From NCBI GenBank assembly GCA_037127915.1, contig JBAXXL010000005.1:1-64000 (forward strand): DNA of 64,000 bases. The letters run 5' to 3'. Source of the DNA: JBAXXL01 sp037127915. Its GTDB lineage: Bacteria; Bacteroidota; Ignavibacteria; Kapaibacteriales; UBA2268. Shown in pieces: positions 1 through 8,427 of this stretch. The position numbers and the translations under genes are program-made. The number at the start of each line of letters is the position of its first letter. Within the stretch, counting starts at the first letter, position 1. The notes under the pieces were generated by a model. The model was not told where the DNA came from. It saw only the letters and a list, made by a program, of their open reading frames with translations, and did not search any database.

Positions 1-674
1 GCTGGGTTAGGACCGCCTACAAACCAATCCATACTGTTCATATCATAGCAATGGTCTTCACCTGTTGGAATAGCTTTCGAACCGTCAGCACCATAAATAT
101 AACGGCGGTTCGTTAAACCGATAGCACCGTTTACTGATACATAGAATGAATCGTAGCGCAATCCGTTAAAGAAGAAACCACCTTTAATACCTATAGGCAT
201 AGGGCCGGCTATAGCATTTGCTGTAGTATCCAAACCTGTTGCTTTAGGATCAAAAATATCCTGATTCAATAGATCGGCAGGGTTACGAAAATAGTGTTTA
301 CCGTCTGTATTACCCATCCAGAATTCTTTCGGTACTATTCTCGGACCAGGTAAAATTCTTTTCCATAAATTTGGTTGGAAACTTGTATCTGGTGGGAACG
401 ACTTTCTTGGTTTCCAAATATCTTTTAATTTATTGGAATCCAAGCCAGGTTCATCTGTGTCATAGAAGTAATATCCAGTAGATATTGCTGCCGTTTGTGG
501 CGATTGCCATTGAGTTAATTCACTGAACGGCTGAGGAAATCCTGTAGGAGATGGTCCTACTGGAACTGAATATTCGCTCTTCTTTTGGAGATCGGGTTTT
601 CCCTTATCTCCTGCAAAAACACCTGTAACTAACATACAGAGCATTAGTGCAATCAATAGTAAGGCTTTTTTCAT
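1..674 (-). CDS. Secreted protein, N-terminal 224 residues (rest lies beyond the window edge)
   Basis: The reading frame opens at an ATG with an AGGA ribosome site about 9 bases upstream and stays open to the left edge, so the C-terminus is missing. Residues 1-22 form a clear signal peptide (MKK, a hydrophobic stretch, then VFAG). The mature part is rich in Pro, Gly, Asn and aromatic residues and has no motif I recognise. A piece reading FFFNGLRYDSFYVSVNGAIGL looks like the start of a beta-sandwich domain seen in large secreted FCB proteins. A T9SS tail may follow outside the window. The function is unknown. Confidence 0.8.
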   Translation of the reverse strand, partial: MKKALLLIALMLCMLVTGVFAGDKGKPDLQKKSEYSVPVGPSPTGFPQPFSELTQWQSPQTAAISTGYYFYDTDEPGLDSNKLKDIWKPRKSFPPDTSFQPNLWKRILPGPRIVPKEFWMGNTDGKHYFRNPADLLNQDIFDPKATGLDTTANAIAGPMPIGIKGGFFFNGLRYDSFYVSVNGAIGLTNRRYIYGADGSKAIPTGEDHCYDMNSMDWFVGGPNP

Positions 675-1040
675 CTTTAATCCTAAGAATAAATTTAACA
701 TAAATATTTATAATTTCAAATAATTTTTTAGTTTTTGCACTTTATAAGAATTTAATTTAATAATATTAAATTCAATTTCAAAACTTTTTCATCGTTTTTT
801 CCTTTTTTTTTTCAACATAATTACATTTTTTTTTTAAATCTTGTATAATTCTTAATCAAAGTTTTCAATATTTTCTACACCTATAAGACAAACTAAACGA
901 AAAAAAGTTTCACTTTTTTTCGAAAAATTTAATTAATTTTTTTTAATAATTCCAAGTTACTTATTTATAGATGTTTACAAAGACAAAAACATAGTTTTTT
1001 TTTTGATTTTTTCAATCTTTTTTTCGTGTTTTGACAAAAC
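675..1040. other. AT-rich intergenic stretch, no gene
   Basis: About 370 bases made largely of long A and T tracts. No open frame with coding character was found on either strand. It must hold the promoter for the leftward secreted-protein gene, but no convincing box could be picked out. Confidence 0.6.
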
Positions 1041-1077
1041 GCAAAAAAAAAACAGACTTTTTTAAAAAATCTGTTTC
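1041..1077 (-). terminator. Intrinsic terminator of the small secreted-protein gene
   Basis: On the minus strand the arm AAACAGA is followed by complementary T and A tracts, then TCTGTTT running into about nine Ts. It lies some 25 bases past the stop codon at 1102, as expected for a factor-independent terminator. Confidence 0.7.
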
Positions 1078-1101
1078 TAATTTTAACTCAAAAAAAATAA
1101 A

Positions 1102-1485
1102 TTATTTTTTTGCAAAAATTGTAATTTCACCATAGCCGCCTGTTTTGTCACAGGTGCGAGTTGCATTCAAACTTAATTTGTCTGAAGAAGAATCAGTAAC
1201 CTTGATTTTTAATTTGCGCTCAAAACTTTTTCCATCCAAATCTTTCCACTTAGTAGCAGAAATTACTTCGATTCCATCATATTTGAATTTTGTATTTTCG
1301 ATTCCCTGAGTACAGACTCGGTGTGTATAAACGACATGAACTTTTAAAACCAGTTCATCCCCTGCTTTATATGTGTCTTTCTTTCCCTTTTCAATATCAA
1401 ATGTAATCTCGCAAGCTGATGCGGCTACAATTGAAAGTATAAATATAGCCAATACGGCTAATAGAAGTGTTGGTTTTTTTATCAT
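1102..1485 (-). CDS. Small secreted Cys-containing protein, unknown
   Basis: A protein of 127 residues. Residues 1-24 form a signal peptide ending ASA, directly followed by Cys25. The remaining part is mostly predicted beta strand (ITFDI, ELVLKVHVVY, FERKLKIKVTD, GEITIFAKK), like a single Ig-like or copper-binding-type sandwich, with further Cys residues in HRVCTQ and TRTCDKT. The context around Cys25 (AASAC) is only a weak lipobox, so either a periplasmic protein with disulfides or a lipoprotein is possible. It stands alone, with its own terminator. I do not recognise the family. Confidence 0.75.
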   Translation of the reverse strand: MIKKPTLLLAVLAIFILSIVAASACEITFDIEKGKKDTYKAGDELVLKVHVVYTHRVCTQGIENTKFKYDGIEVISATKWKDLDGKSFERKLKIKVTDSSSDKLSLNATRTCDKTGGYGEITIFAKK

Positions 1486-1618
1486 TAATTTTCCTAATAT
1501 TATTGAAACAAATTACCCCTGCGAAACGTAATATACAAGGTTTTATTTTTTAGATTGAATTACATAAAAATTGAAATCCATTAAATGTTTGACTAATTAT
1601 TTTAAAGAGAGGTTTAAT

Positions 1619-3097
1619 ATGACCACAAAATTAATTAACAAAAAAAGATTAATTTCTTTCCTATCCACCACTATTCTATCAACAATCATAATTACAAATA
1701 CATTATGCGCCGGTCCGTTGGGCGCACAAACACCACCCGTACAGCCTAATCCGATTCTCAAACAAATCAACGATGGATTGGTCAGCGTGAGCGAAGCTGT
1801 TTTACCTTCCGTTGTATATATCGAAGTTGAAGTCGATGCAAAAAAAACTGATCAATCGGAAGATATGAGTCAATTCTACAAATTCTTCGGAATGCCGAGT
1901 CCACAAGAAGATAACTCCCCTCGAATCGGAGCCGGTTCGGGTGTAGTAATTTCAGCTGACGGGTATATAGTAACAAACAATCACGTAGTAGAGTCCGCTT
2001 CTGAAAATGGAATTACTGTTTATACTACCGATAAAAAGAAGTATAAAGGCAAAGTAATCGGTACTGATCCATTAACCGACTTAGCAGTTATCAAAATTGA
2101 AGCTCAGAATTTACAACCGGTACATCTCGGAAACATGGACGACATAAAAATAGGTGAACTAGTAATCGCAGTCGGTAACCCAATGGGTCTGAATTCTACG
2201 ATAACGCAAGGTATTATTTCTGCAATAGGACGCGGCAAACTCTCCCCTAACTCATCGTCTAAATCAATTGAGAACTATGTCCAAACCGATGCGGCAATAA
2301 ATCCTGGTAACAGCGGCGGAGGTCTTTTCAATCTTAACGGAAGCTTAATCGGCATCAATACACTGATAGCATCACAAACCGGTTCATATATTGGTTATGG
2401 CTTTGCAATTCCGGTTGACTTGGTTAAAGCTGTTGCTGAAGATTTGATTGACAACGGCAAAATTAACCGCGGTTTGATTGGTGTAATGATATCGAATGTT
2501 GATGAAGTATTTGCAAAAAAATTGGGTATGAAGGAAGTTTACGGCGCTTTGGTTCAAGAAATAGTCAAAGGCGGAGCCGCTGAAAAAGCTGACATTCAAC
2601 CAATGGACGTTATTACAGAGCTTAACGGCAAAAAAGTTAACACATCAAACGAACTGCAAGGTTTCTTGGGATTGTATAGAGCGGGCGACAAAGTTAATTT
2701 GAAGATATTACGCGATGGGAAACAAATTGAAAGAACCGTAACGCTTAAAGATATGGAAAATGATGAAACATTGGAATTAGCGACAACAGCCGGTGAAGAT
2801 GTTCAAAAACCGGTTGAATTCGATAAGCTCGGTATCGAAATTGCACCTTTGAACGAGCAAATCAAAAAACAATTCAATGTAGAAAGCGGCGTTTATATTA
2901 GCGGATTTAACCCTTATGGCGAAATGGCGCAACGTGGATTATTTGCAAAGGGCGTAATTGAAAAAATTGATAAACAAGAAGTTAAAACCGTAAAAGATTT
3001 CAAGAAAATCATAGAATCTAAAAAAGAAGGTGATATAATACTTTTAGAAATCAAATACGAAAATAGGAATCAGATTCTTGCGGTAGAACTGCCATAA
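1619..3097 (+). CDS. degP: HtrA/DegP-type periplasmic serine protease with two PDZ domains
   Basis: A periplasmic protease-chaperone for misfolded envelope proteins. The start is the ATG at 1619, because AGAGAGG sits 7 bases upstream and a normal signal peptide follows; an upstream TTG extension has neither. With that start the protein has 492 residues. The trypsin-like triad is visible as His122 (TNNHVV), Asp154 (LTDLAV) and Ser232 (GNSGGG). A first PDZ domain follows at roughly residues 280-380 (RGLIGVMI onward) and a second, more divergent one at about 405-492. Length and order match DegP/DegQ. The gene is monocistronic; a hairpin follows at 3130. Confidence 0.95.
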   Translation: MTTKLINKKRLISFLSTTILSTIIITNTLCAGPLGAQTPPVQPNPILKQINDGLVSVSEAVLPSVVYIEVEVDAKKTDQSEDMSQFYKFFGMPSPQEDNSPRIGAGSGVVISADGYIVTNNHVVESASENGITVYTTDKKKYKGKVIGTDPLTDLAVIKIEAQNLQPVHLGNMDDIKIGELVIAVGNPMGLNSTITQGIISAIGRGKLSPNSSSKSIENYVQTDAAINPGNSGGGLFNLNGSLIGINTLIASQTGSYIGYGFAIPVDLVKAVAEDLIDNGKINRGLIGVMISNVDEVFAKKLGMKEVYGALVQEIVKGGAAEKADIQPMDVITELNGKKVNTSNELQGFLGLYRAGDKVNLKILRDGKQIERTVTLKDMENDETLELATTAGEDVQKPVEFDKLGIEIAPLNEQIKKQFNVESGVYISGFNPYGEMAQRGLFAKGVIEKIDKQEVKTVKDFKKIIESKKEGDIILLEIKYENRNQILAVELP

Positions 3098-3129
3098 CTG
3101 TCTTCGTCAGATTTATATTTTTAGTTTTA

Positions 3130-3160
3130 GATGGAGCCCACTTTCAAAGTGGACTCCATC
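3130..3160. terminator. Hairpin between convergent genes
   Basis: Arms GATGGAG-CCACTTT and AAAGTGG-CTCCATC pair with a single mismatch and a very short loop. It lies between the stops of the protease gene and the leftward methyltransferase gene and could serve both. T-tracts are poor, so it may equally be one of the dispersed palindromes; its CCACTTT/AAAGTGG core resembles the palindrome at 30998. Confidence 0.55.
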
Positions 3161-3185
3161 TTCTGCTTTCCATCTTAAGTTTATA

Positions 3186-3881
3186 CTATTTCTTATTGTT
3201 ATTGAATGTTAGAAACAGTAATCTTCCTAAAAGCAATTCTATTTCGTTATGAATTGACTTGATTTTCCTGATTTTACTATTGAACCAGAAAATGGGATAA
3301 ACAAGCACTAGCAAAACTTTGGAAGTATTTTGCCTTTTATCTATTGCGTATTCCGCTGACTTAAATCCGTTCTTGATTGCAACATAATTATACTGGTCCA
3401 AGGTCAACGATGCAACGTGCTGTAAACCGGAATTATTCGACATTTCCAATGGAGCAAAACTATAGAAGAAGCCTCTTGTTAAATACTGCATACGCGATTT
3501 CAAAGATAATATGTTTGGGGTTGATATATATAATGTGCCTCCAGGTACCAAAATCCTGCTCAATTCGCTAAAAAACATTTCGTGGTCAACTATATGCTCA
3601 CTCACCTCAACGGCAATAACTATATCAAATGAATTATCATCGTAAGGAAATGTTTGAGTAATATCCACTTTTTTGCATTCTACCTCGTTGAATTCAAATA
3701 GCTCGGGGAATAAATCACAAGCCGAAACGTTATAACCCATTTCGTGAAGTTTCTGTGTAAAAGCGCCGTGACCGGCTCCCAAATCTAAAATGCGTTTGTC
3801 GCTTGAGATGGAACAACTTTTAAAATGTTTTAAGAAACTTTGATGAGTCCCCGGCATTGCAATGGCTTTGATTTCTTTCAT
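3186..3881 (-). CDS. SAM-dependent class I methyltransferase (Methyltransf_11 type)
   Basis: A protein of 231 residues. The SAM-binding motif I is DLGAGHGAFTQ (about residues 36-46). Acidic motif II follows in NVSACDL, and VVIAVEVSEHI with LVPGGTLYISTPN are typical post-motifs of the UbiE/BioC-like fold. The C-terminal part, with a hydrophobic LVLVYPIFWF stretch and a basic tail, suggests loose membrane contact. AGGA lies 7 bases before the ATG. The substrate cannot be told; similar proteins act on lipids or sugars of the cell envelope. Confidence 0.85.
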   Translation of the reverse strand: MKEIKAIAMPGTHQSFLKHFKSCSISSDKRILDLGAGHGAFTQKLHEMGYNVSACDLFPELFEFNEVECKKVDITQTFPYDDNSFDIVIAVEVSEHIVDHEMFFSELSRILVPGGTLYISTPNILSLKSRMQYLTRGFFYSFAPLEMSNNSGLQHVASLTLDQYNYVAIKNGFKSAEYAIDKRQNTSKVLLVLVYPIFWFNSKIRKIKSIHNEIELLLGRLLFLTFNNNKK

Positions 3882-4226
3882 TCGTATCCTAATATTTACA
3901 GCTCTATTTGTTTATCTACTTTATTACGATAAACCCAGCACAAAAATACGAAAAGTATTCTGATTATACATTTATCAGTTTAAGTCAAAAATGTTGATAA
4001 TTTTTGCTTTGTGTTTCATAATGAATTTGAATATAGTTAGCACTATTGCATTTAAATCATCTAAATGGAGTTGGAAAACATTTAGTATATTTTAAATCAA
4101 CCTAATTATAGCAATAATTCAGGTACAAGGGTGTATGAAACGACTATATTACGTAATAATATGATATTTATATAAATAAATATAAAATAGATGTAAAAAT
4201 AGACAAAAAAAGTACAAAAATATGCG
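3882..4226. other. Intergenic stretch without a recognisable gene
   Basis: AT-rich, with no coding-like frame. It separates the leftward methyltransferase gene from the 21-bp repeat arrays. Nothing specific was found. Confidence 0.5.
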
Positions 4227-4352
4227 GCGAACAAGCTCTGTGAAACGGCGAACCACCTCTGTGAAATGGCGAACCACCTCTGTGAAATGGCGAACCACCT
4301 CTGTGAAATGGCGAACGACCTCTGTGAAATGGCGAACCACCTCTGTGAAATG
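4227..4352. repeat. Six tandem copies of a 21-bp repeat (array 1)
   Basis: Unit GCGAACCACCTCTGTGAAATG. Copies 2-4 and 6 match exactly, copy 5 has one change (AACGACC) and copy 1 has a few. The period equals seven codons; on the minus strand it reads as the heptad HFTEVVR, within an 86-codon frame that starts at 4409. No ribosome site supports translation, so it is listed as a repeat rather than a gene. Confidence 0.9.
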
Positions 4353-4413
4353 GCGGACAGCCAAAAAATGACTTCTCTTTTGGTTCCTACGTCTTATTTT
4401 TATGTTCATTCGC

Positions 4414-4614
4414 CGTCTTTCTAAGGCAAAAACTCACTTTATTGAAGCAAAAACTCATCTTATTGAGGCAAAGTCTCGTCTTATTGAGGATTTTCCTCAT
4501 CTTATTGAGGATTTTCCTCGTCTTTCTGAGTCTTTTCCTTGGCTTTCCGAGTCTTTTCCTTGGCTTTCCGAGTCTTTTCCTTGGCTTTCCGAGGCAAAAA
4601 CTCATCTTATTATG
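4414..4614. repeat. Nine degenerate copies of a 21-bp repeat (array 2)
   Basis: Nine units of exactly 21 bp run from 4414 to 4602, plus a partial tenth. Each unit combines a front half (CATCTTATTGAGG, CGTCTTTCTGAGT or TGGCTTTCCGAGT type) with a back half (CAAAAACT or ATTTTCCT/CTTTTCCT type), and the combinations are mixed along the array. On the plus strand it reads as heptads such as HLIEDFP, RLSESFP and THLIEAK in a 73-codon frame from 4402. Translation is unproven. Confidence 0.85.
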
Positions 4615-4620
4615 ATATTA

Positions 4621-4725
4621 TGACAAGCAAGGATGCTTGTCATACTGTTCTATTGATTGTTTGGTGGGTCAATCATCCCTGATTGACAAATGTTTGAAAG
4701 GCTAACCTTCGTAAGGTTGATTAGC
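4621..4725. repeat. Three short palindromes in a row
   Basis: First, TGACAAGCA and TGCTTGTCA around AGGA (4621-4642). Second, GTCAATCA and TGATTGAC around TCCC (4668-4687). Third, AACCTT and AAGGTT around CGT, with an outer GCTAA/TTAGC pair (4701-4725). All differ in sequence but share the plan of an 8-9 bp stem with a 3-4 base loop. Confidence 0.75.
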
Positions 4726-4891
4726 ACATAATAAAAAAACGTCCGACGCGGTTCTCGTCGTAAGTAAAGTTACCTTGTTTAATAAAAAAGGAAAAAGAAA
4801 TGAAGAAATTTAAAAAAAATTAAAAAATAATGCTTGCTTATTAATTTTATTTATTAAATTTGCTATGTGAAATGAAACAAAAAGAATAAAA

Positions 4892-5167
4892 ATGAAATTT
4901 TTGGACAACATATCTTTTTTATTTCGCGACTGGAAGAAACTTTCGCCACAGGGTGAACAATGGAGAGAATTATTACATCAAATATCGGATATTGTTGAAA
5001 ACTTAATTTTGGTTTTCTACAATAAACCAACTAAAGGTCGTCAAACAAGCTCACAGCTCACAGATATTGTTATAGCTATATGTCGCCGGAACAATTATCA
5101 TTGCCTTTGGTGTTTTCACACCACAAAATTCTTCAAACATCTATGCTACGAATTTATCCCGCCGTAA
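4892..5167 (+). CDS. Small protein of unknown function, perhaps frameshifted near 5076
   Basis: A frame of 91 codons. The first 60 residues (KKLSPQGEQWRELLHQISDIVENL) look coding and amphipathic, but the last 30 are rich in Cys, His and Phe and look like a wrong frame. Moving by one base near 5076-5080 gives a continuation containing AGTIIIAFGVFTPQNSS, a plausible membrane segment, then NLSRRKLENPRKHF, with a stop at 5193-5195. The gene may therefore be a small single-span membrane protein of about 100 residues with a frameshift, a sequencing error, or no gene at all. Confidence 0.35.
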   Translation: MKFLDNISFLFRDWKKLSPQGEQWRELLHQISDIVENLILVFYNKPTKGRQTSSQLTDIVIAICRRNNYHCLWCFHTTKFFKHLCYEFIPP

Positions 5168-5273
5168 ATTGGAAAATCCTCGGAAACATTTCTAACTCTC
5201 ATTAAAATAAATAAATGATATTTGATAGTAATAATATAAATTAATTTATTAACTTTAATGGAAATCATTAAAA

Positions 5274-6191
5274 ATGAAACTAACACTTTCAATTCTCATT
5301 TTGATATTAGCACTATTAGTAAATATCAATACAAATGCTTCTTCACAAACTCCACCTTGTTTCCCAGAATTTCAGGGAATATCTTACCAGATGGACGATA
5401 TAGTTAATTGCCCCCCATATAATTCCAATATGCCCCTCGATGTGTTTATTGGTTATTTATCACTCGATAGTTTGAGTAAATATGCTCAGATAAACGAATA
5501 CAAAGAATTTCTTAACCGCCAGACTTATAATGATACTATGAGAACAATGATGCGTTTTATATATAAAACGGTTGAATATAATCCCAATACCTATTTAAGC
5601 TTCATGTATCATGCAAAATATGATAAAACACCAATAGATGAATATTTTTATTGTTTTATTAATAAAGTATTAGATGAGTCACCAAGTCCCAAATTAGATG
5701 CTTCACTACTTGGTTCTTATTTAATTGCACAAATAACAGTTGATTCAATATACAGTTATATAGACTCAACAAGTTGGCCTATTTCCTCGCGGTTAGTTTG
5801 TTGCTCAATAAATCAAACATTTAAAGGATCATCAAACGTGAACAATAACAATCCATTAATTATTGAACCCCAAATCAAATTTGAATATTCAGATGAATGG
5901 TTAGTAAATGGAAATGAAGATTCGTCTAATGTAATATTCGAATTGGAAAAAAATAAATCATATATTGTTTTTTTAGAATATAGGTTTGTTTGTAGAAGTA
6001 GTTTAGATATTTATTATACAATATATCCATTTCGTAGTTCGTATTCAAAAACTGCCTGTATGTATCCTATTGTTAACGGAAATGTGATTGATACATTTAA
6101 TGAGTTAGGGTTTGGAACTAGCGTTAATCTAAATATTTTTAATGCAGGATTAACTAATCGCATTAATGCAATAAAAAATTACACACCATAA
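5274..6191 (+). CDS. Secreted protein of unknown function, encoded just before the metzincin
   Basis: A protein of 305 residues with a signal peptide at 1-22 (ends NTNASSQ). The mature part is alpha-helical in its first half (SKYAQINEYKEFL, MRTMMRFIYKTVEYN) and beta-rich in its second (IKFEYSDEWLV, YIVFLEYRFVC). No known motif was recognised and there is no obvious T9SS tail. The metalloprotease gene starts 14 bases after its stop, so the two are almost surely co-transcribed. It could be a partner, substrate or inhibitor of that protease, which is inference from position only. Confidence 0.75.
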   Translation: MKLTLSILILILALLVNINTNASSQTPPCFPEFQGISYQMDDIVNCPPYNSNMPLDVFIGYLSLDSLSKYAQINEYKEFLNRQTYNDTMRTMMRFIYKTVEYNPNTYLSFMYHAKYDKTPIDEYFYCFINKVLDESPSPKLDASLLGSYLIAQITVDSIYSYIDSTSWPISSRLVCCSINQTFKGSSNVNNNNPLIIEPQIKFEYSDEWLVNGNEDSSNVIFELEKNKSYIVFLEYRFVCRSSLDIYYTIYPFRSSYSKTACMYPIVNGNVIDTFNELGFGTSVNLNIFNAGLTNRINAIKNYTP

Positions 6192-6205
6192 GTGGAGGAA
6201 ATATT

Positions 6206-7333
6206 ATGAAACAATATCTTTTAATTTCACTTCTTTTTTGTGCATTTAATAGCTTCGCTTATGCACAACAAACAAATTGTGGTACATCTTTAAACTGCGA
6301 CCCATTGGTTAAATACCCGTATGCGAACTGTGATGGCAATATTGTTTGCTCAAATAATCCCCTACAACTTCAACCTAGTGTCGTTCAAGTAGAAATTCCT
6401 ATCTGCTTGGATAATGTACCTACTGATGGCCCCTCAACTGTATTTTTACCGGGTGGTGCTGGCCTTGTAAAAGTTTTTGATATGCTTGATATACAAAATG
6501 ATATTAATTGCGCTCAAGATCAATGGGCATGCATTTGTGGAAAGCAAAATACTCCTTGTAAATGTCATATTGATTTAGTTTGGTCCAAAAATCCTGCACA
6601 TTTTTTAAACTCTACAACAGTTCTAGGTGAAGCATGGCCTTGGAAAAGGAACTGTAAACTGAATTGTAAAGAAACTGGAACTAGTACAACGAATAAAGCA
6701 GTAATTTATCTTAACAATTGCACTGAATTTGTTCAAATTTCAAATGGTATACCACATAAAGCATTAGTAAACGGTAACATTGATTACTCGCAATTGCAAA
6801 GCAATCCTACGTCGCTAGCCTATAATTTATGTGATCTAATTGCACATGAAATGGGTCATCTATATGGATTAAGTCATTATGACGAAAATATAATACAAGG
6901 GAAAAAAGTAATACCAAATTGTAACCCTATAACCTTACCAACAACAGGGCTTATGGTTTCAAAATTACAACCCAATAACAAACAAATAGGGTTATCTAAA
7001 GATGATAAATGCGCATTTGCTAGATTATATTGCAACGCAGTTCACGTTGAAGATAGTGACAGCTTATTCAGCGATGTACAAATCAAAACATACCCTACTC
7101 CAACTCAAAACCTTTTAAACATAGAATTTTCAATTGATAGAAATACTGTTTATCTGATTTTCCAAGTATTTAATGAATCAGGTAAGTTAATGTATGATAA
7201 TGGTTATTTCTATAATAATACAGGTCTAAACAGAATTACCGAAGATTTCTCATTTTTATCTAATGGTACATATTACTTTAAAATTTATAGCGAAATAAAT
7301 GTTTTTTCAGGCAAGTTTGTTATTGCCAGATAA
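6206..7333 (+). CDS. Secreted metzincin-type zinc metalloprotease with T9SS sorting tail
   Basis: A protein of 375 residues with GGAGG 8 bases before the ATG. Signal peptide at 1-20 (ends SFAYAQ). The zinc site is the full metzincin motif HEMGHLYGLSH: His214, Glu215, His218 and His224, with a likely Met-turn in TTGLMVS near residue 250. Many Cys residues before the site (CICGKQNTPCKC and others) suggest disulfides in the outer medium. The last 80 residues form a T9SS type A tail (VQIKTYPTPTQNLLNIEF ... LSNGTYYFKIYS ... GKFVIAR). Likely exported and surface-attached or released; substrate unknown. Confidence 0.9.
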   Translation: MKQYLLISLLFCAFNSFAYAQQTNCGTSLNCDPLVKYPYANCDGNIVCSNNPLQLQPSVVQVEIPICLDNVPTDGPSTVFLPGGAGLVKVFDMLDIQNDINCAQDQWACICGKQNTPCKCHIDLVWSKNPAHFLNSTTVLGEAWPWKRNCKLNCKETGTSTTNKAVIYLNNCTEFVQISNGIPHKALVNGNIDYSQLQSNPTSLAYNLCDLIAHEMGHLYGLSHYDENIIQGKKVIPNCNPITLPTTGLMVSKLQPNNKQIGLSKDDKCAFARLYCNAVHVEDSDSLFSDVQIKTYPTPTQNLLNIEFSIDRNTVYLIFQVFNESGKLMYDNGYFYNNTGLNRITEDFSFLSNGTYYFKIYSEINVFSGKFVIAR

Positions 7334-7363
7334 ATTTCTCAAACTGTAATTTTAAAATATTTT

Positions 7364-7400
7364 AATCAGACAATTTCATTTTTTTTGAAATTGTCTGATT
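7364..7400. terminator. Bidirectional intrinsic terminator
   Basis: A perfect 15-bp stem, AATCAGACAATTTCA with TGAAATTGTCTGATT, around a loop of seven Ts. It lies between the stop of the metzincin gene and that of the leftward metF gene and can end both transcripts. Confidence 0.8.
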
Positions 7401-7467
7401 AATATAAATAAATTTACTGAGTGTTCTTTGTAATTATTGTATTTTCTTTATTGAGTTTATCTTTTTT

Positions 7468-8421
7468 TTAAAAAACACTTTCCACAATTTTCCTGATATT
7501 ATCCGATTTCCCCATAGTGTAGTAATGCACAACCGGTACACCAGCTCGGATTAATTCCTTCGACTGCTCAATCGCCCAGCTTATTCCCAGCTCTCGCACA
7601 TCGGCATTGGTTTTGCATTTATTCAATTCGTGAACTAAATCTTGTGGAATATCTATATGAAATGTGTTCGGCAATATATTAATATGGTTTAATTGCGATA
7701 TGGGTTTGATACCGGGAATAATAGGAACCTTAATTCCGTTCGCTCGGCAAAGCTCTACAAATCGGAAATACTTTTCGTTATCGAAAAACATTTGTGTAAC
7801 AATATATTCCGCTCCCGACGCAATCTTATCTTTCAGATACTTAATATCGGATTCCAGATTTGGCGATTCGTTATGCTTTTCGGGATAACCGGCCACACCC
7901 ACCGAAAAATTCGTCGCCGCTTTGTTTTCCAATTCTTCATCCAAATATTTGGCATTATTCAAATCAATAACTTGCTTCACCAAATCAATCGCGTAATTGT
8001 GTCCAGCAGGTTCCGGAGTGAACTTCCGAGTCAATTTATCGGCATCTCCACGAACGACTAACAGGTTCTCAATACCAAGAAAATGCAAATCTATTAGAGC
8101 ATTCTCCGTTTCTTCCTTATTGAACCCGCCGCAGATAATATGCGGAACCAAATCTATTTTATACTTGTACATTATCGCCGCGGATATAGCAACCGTTCCG
8201 GGACGTTTACGGACGGTTTTCTTTTCCAGCAAGCCTGAGCTATGAGCCTTATAAACGACTTCTTCGCGGTGGTATGTAACGTTTATATATGGTGGATTGA
8301 ATTCCATAAGCGGGTCAATCGTCCGATAAATCGTTTCTATATTATCCCCCTTCAATGGTGGTAATAGCTCAAATGAAAACAAAGTCTTTTTTGCTTTTTG
8401 CAAATGTTCAGTAACTTTCAT
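7468..8421 (-). CDS. metF: 5,10-methylenetetrahydrofolate reductase
   Basis: Reduces methylene-tetrahydrofolate to 5-methyl-tetrahydrofolate, the methyl donor used by the methionine synthase encoded just upstream. The TIM-barrel family marks are all present: FSFELLPP near the N-terminus with the catalytic Glu, PPYINVTYH, VPHIICGGFN, NLLVVRGDAD, the FAD-binding region FSVGVAGYPEKH, and QMFFDNEKYFRFV. At 317 residues it is of usual length. It is the last gene of the methionine operon, 6 bases after metH, with no clear ribosome site of its own, so translation is probably coupled. Confidence 0.96.
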   Translation of the reverse strand: MKVTEHLQKAKKTLFSFELLPPLKGDNIETIYRTIDPLMEFNPPYINVTYHREEVVYKAHSSGLLEKKTVRKRPGTVAISAAIMYKYKIDLVPHIICGGFNKEETENALIDLHFLGIENLLVVRGDADKLTRKFTPEPAGHNYAIDLVKQVIDLNNAKYLDEELENKAATNFSVGVAGYPEKHNESPNLESDIKYLKDKIASGAEYIVTQMFFDNEKYFRFVELCRANGIKVPIIPGIKPISQLNHINILPNTFHIDIPQDLVHELNKCKTNADVRELGISWAIEQSKELIRAGVPVVHYYTMGKSDNIRKIVESVF

Positions 8422-8427
8422 ATTTTT

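Noticed and set aside
1782..1976. Minus-strand frame inside the protease gene
   Set aside because: A shadow of the real gene, as are the other antisense frames inside metH, leuS, glgP, pruA and others.
4149..4409. 86-codon minus-strand frame over array 1
   Set aside because: It is built almost only of the 21-bp repeat, with no ribosome site and a low-complexity AT-rich end. It was described as a repeat instead of a gene.
4402..4623. 73-codon plus-strand frame over array 2 (and a 72-codon minus frame)
   Set aside because: Same reason: repeat-derived frames on both strands, none with start signals.
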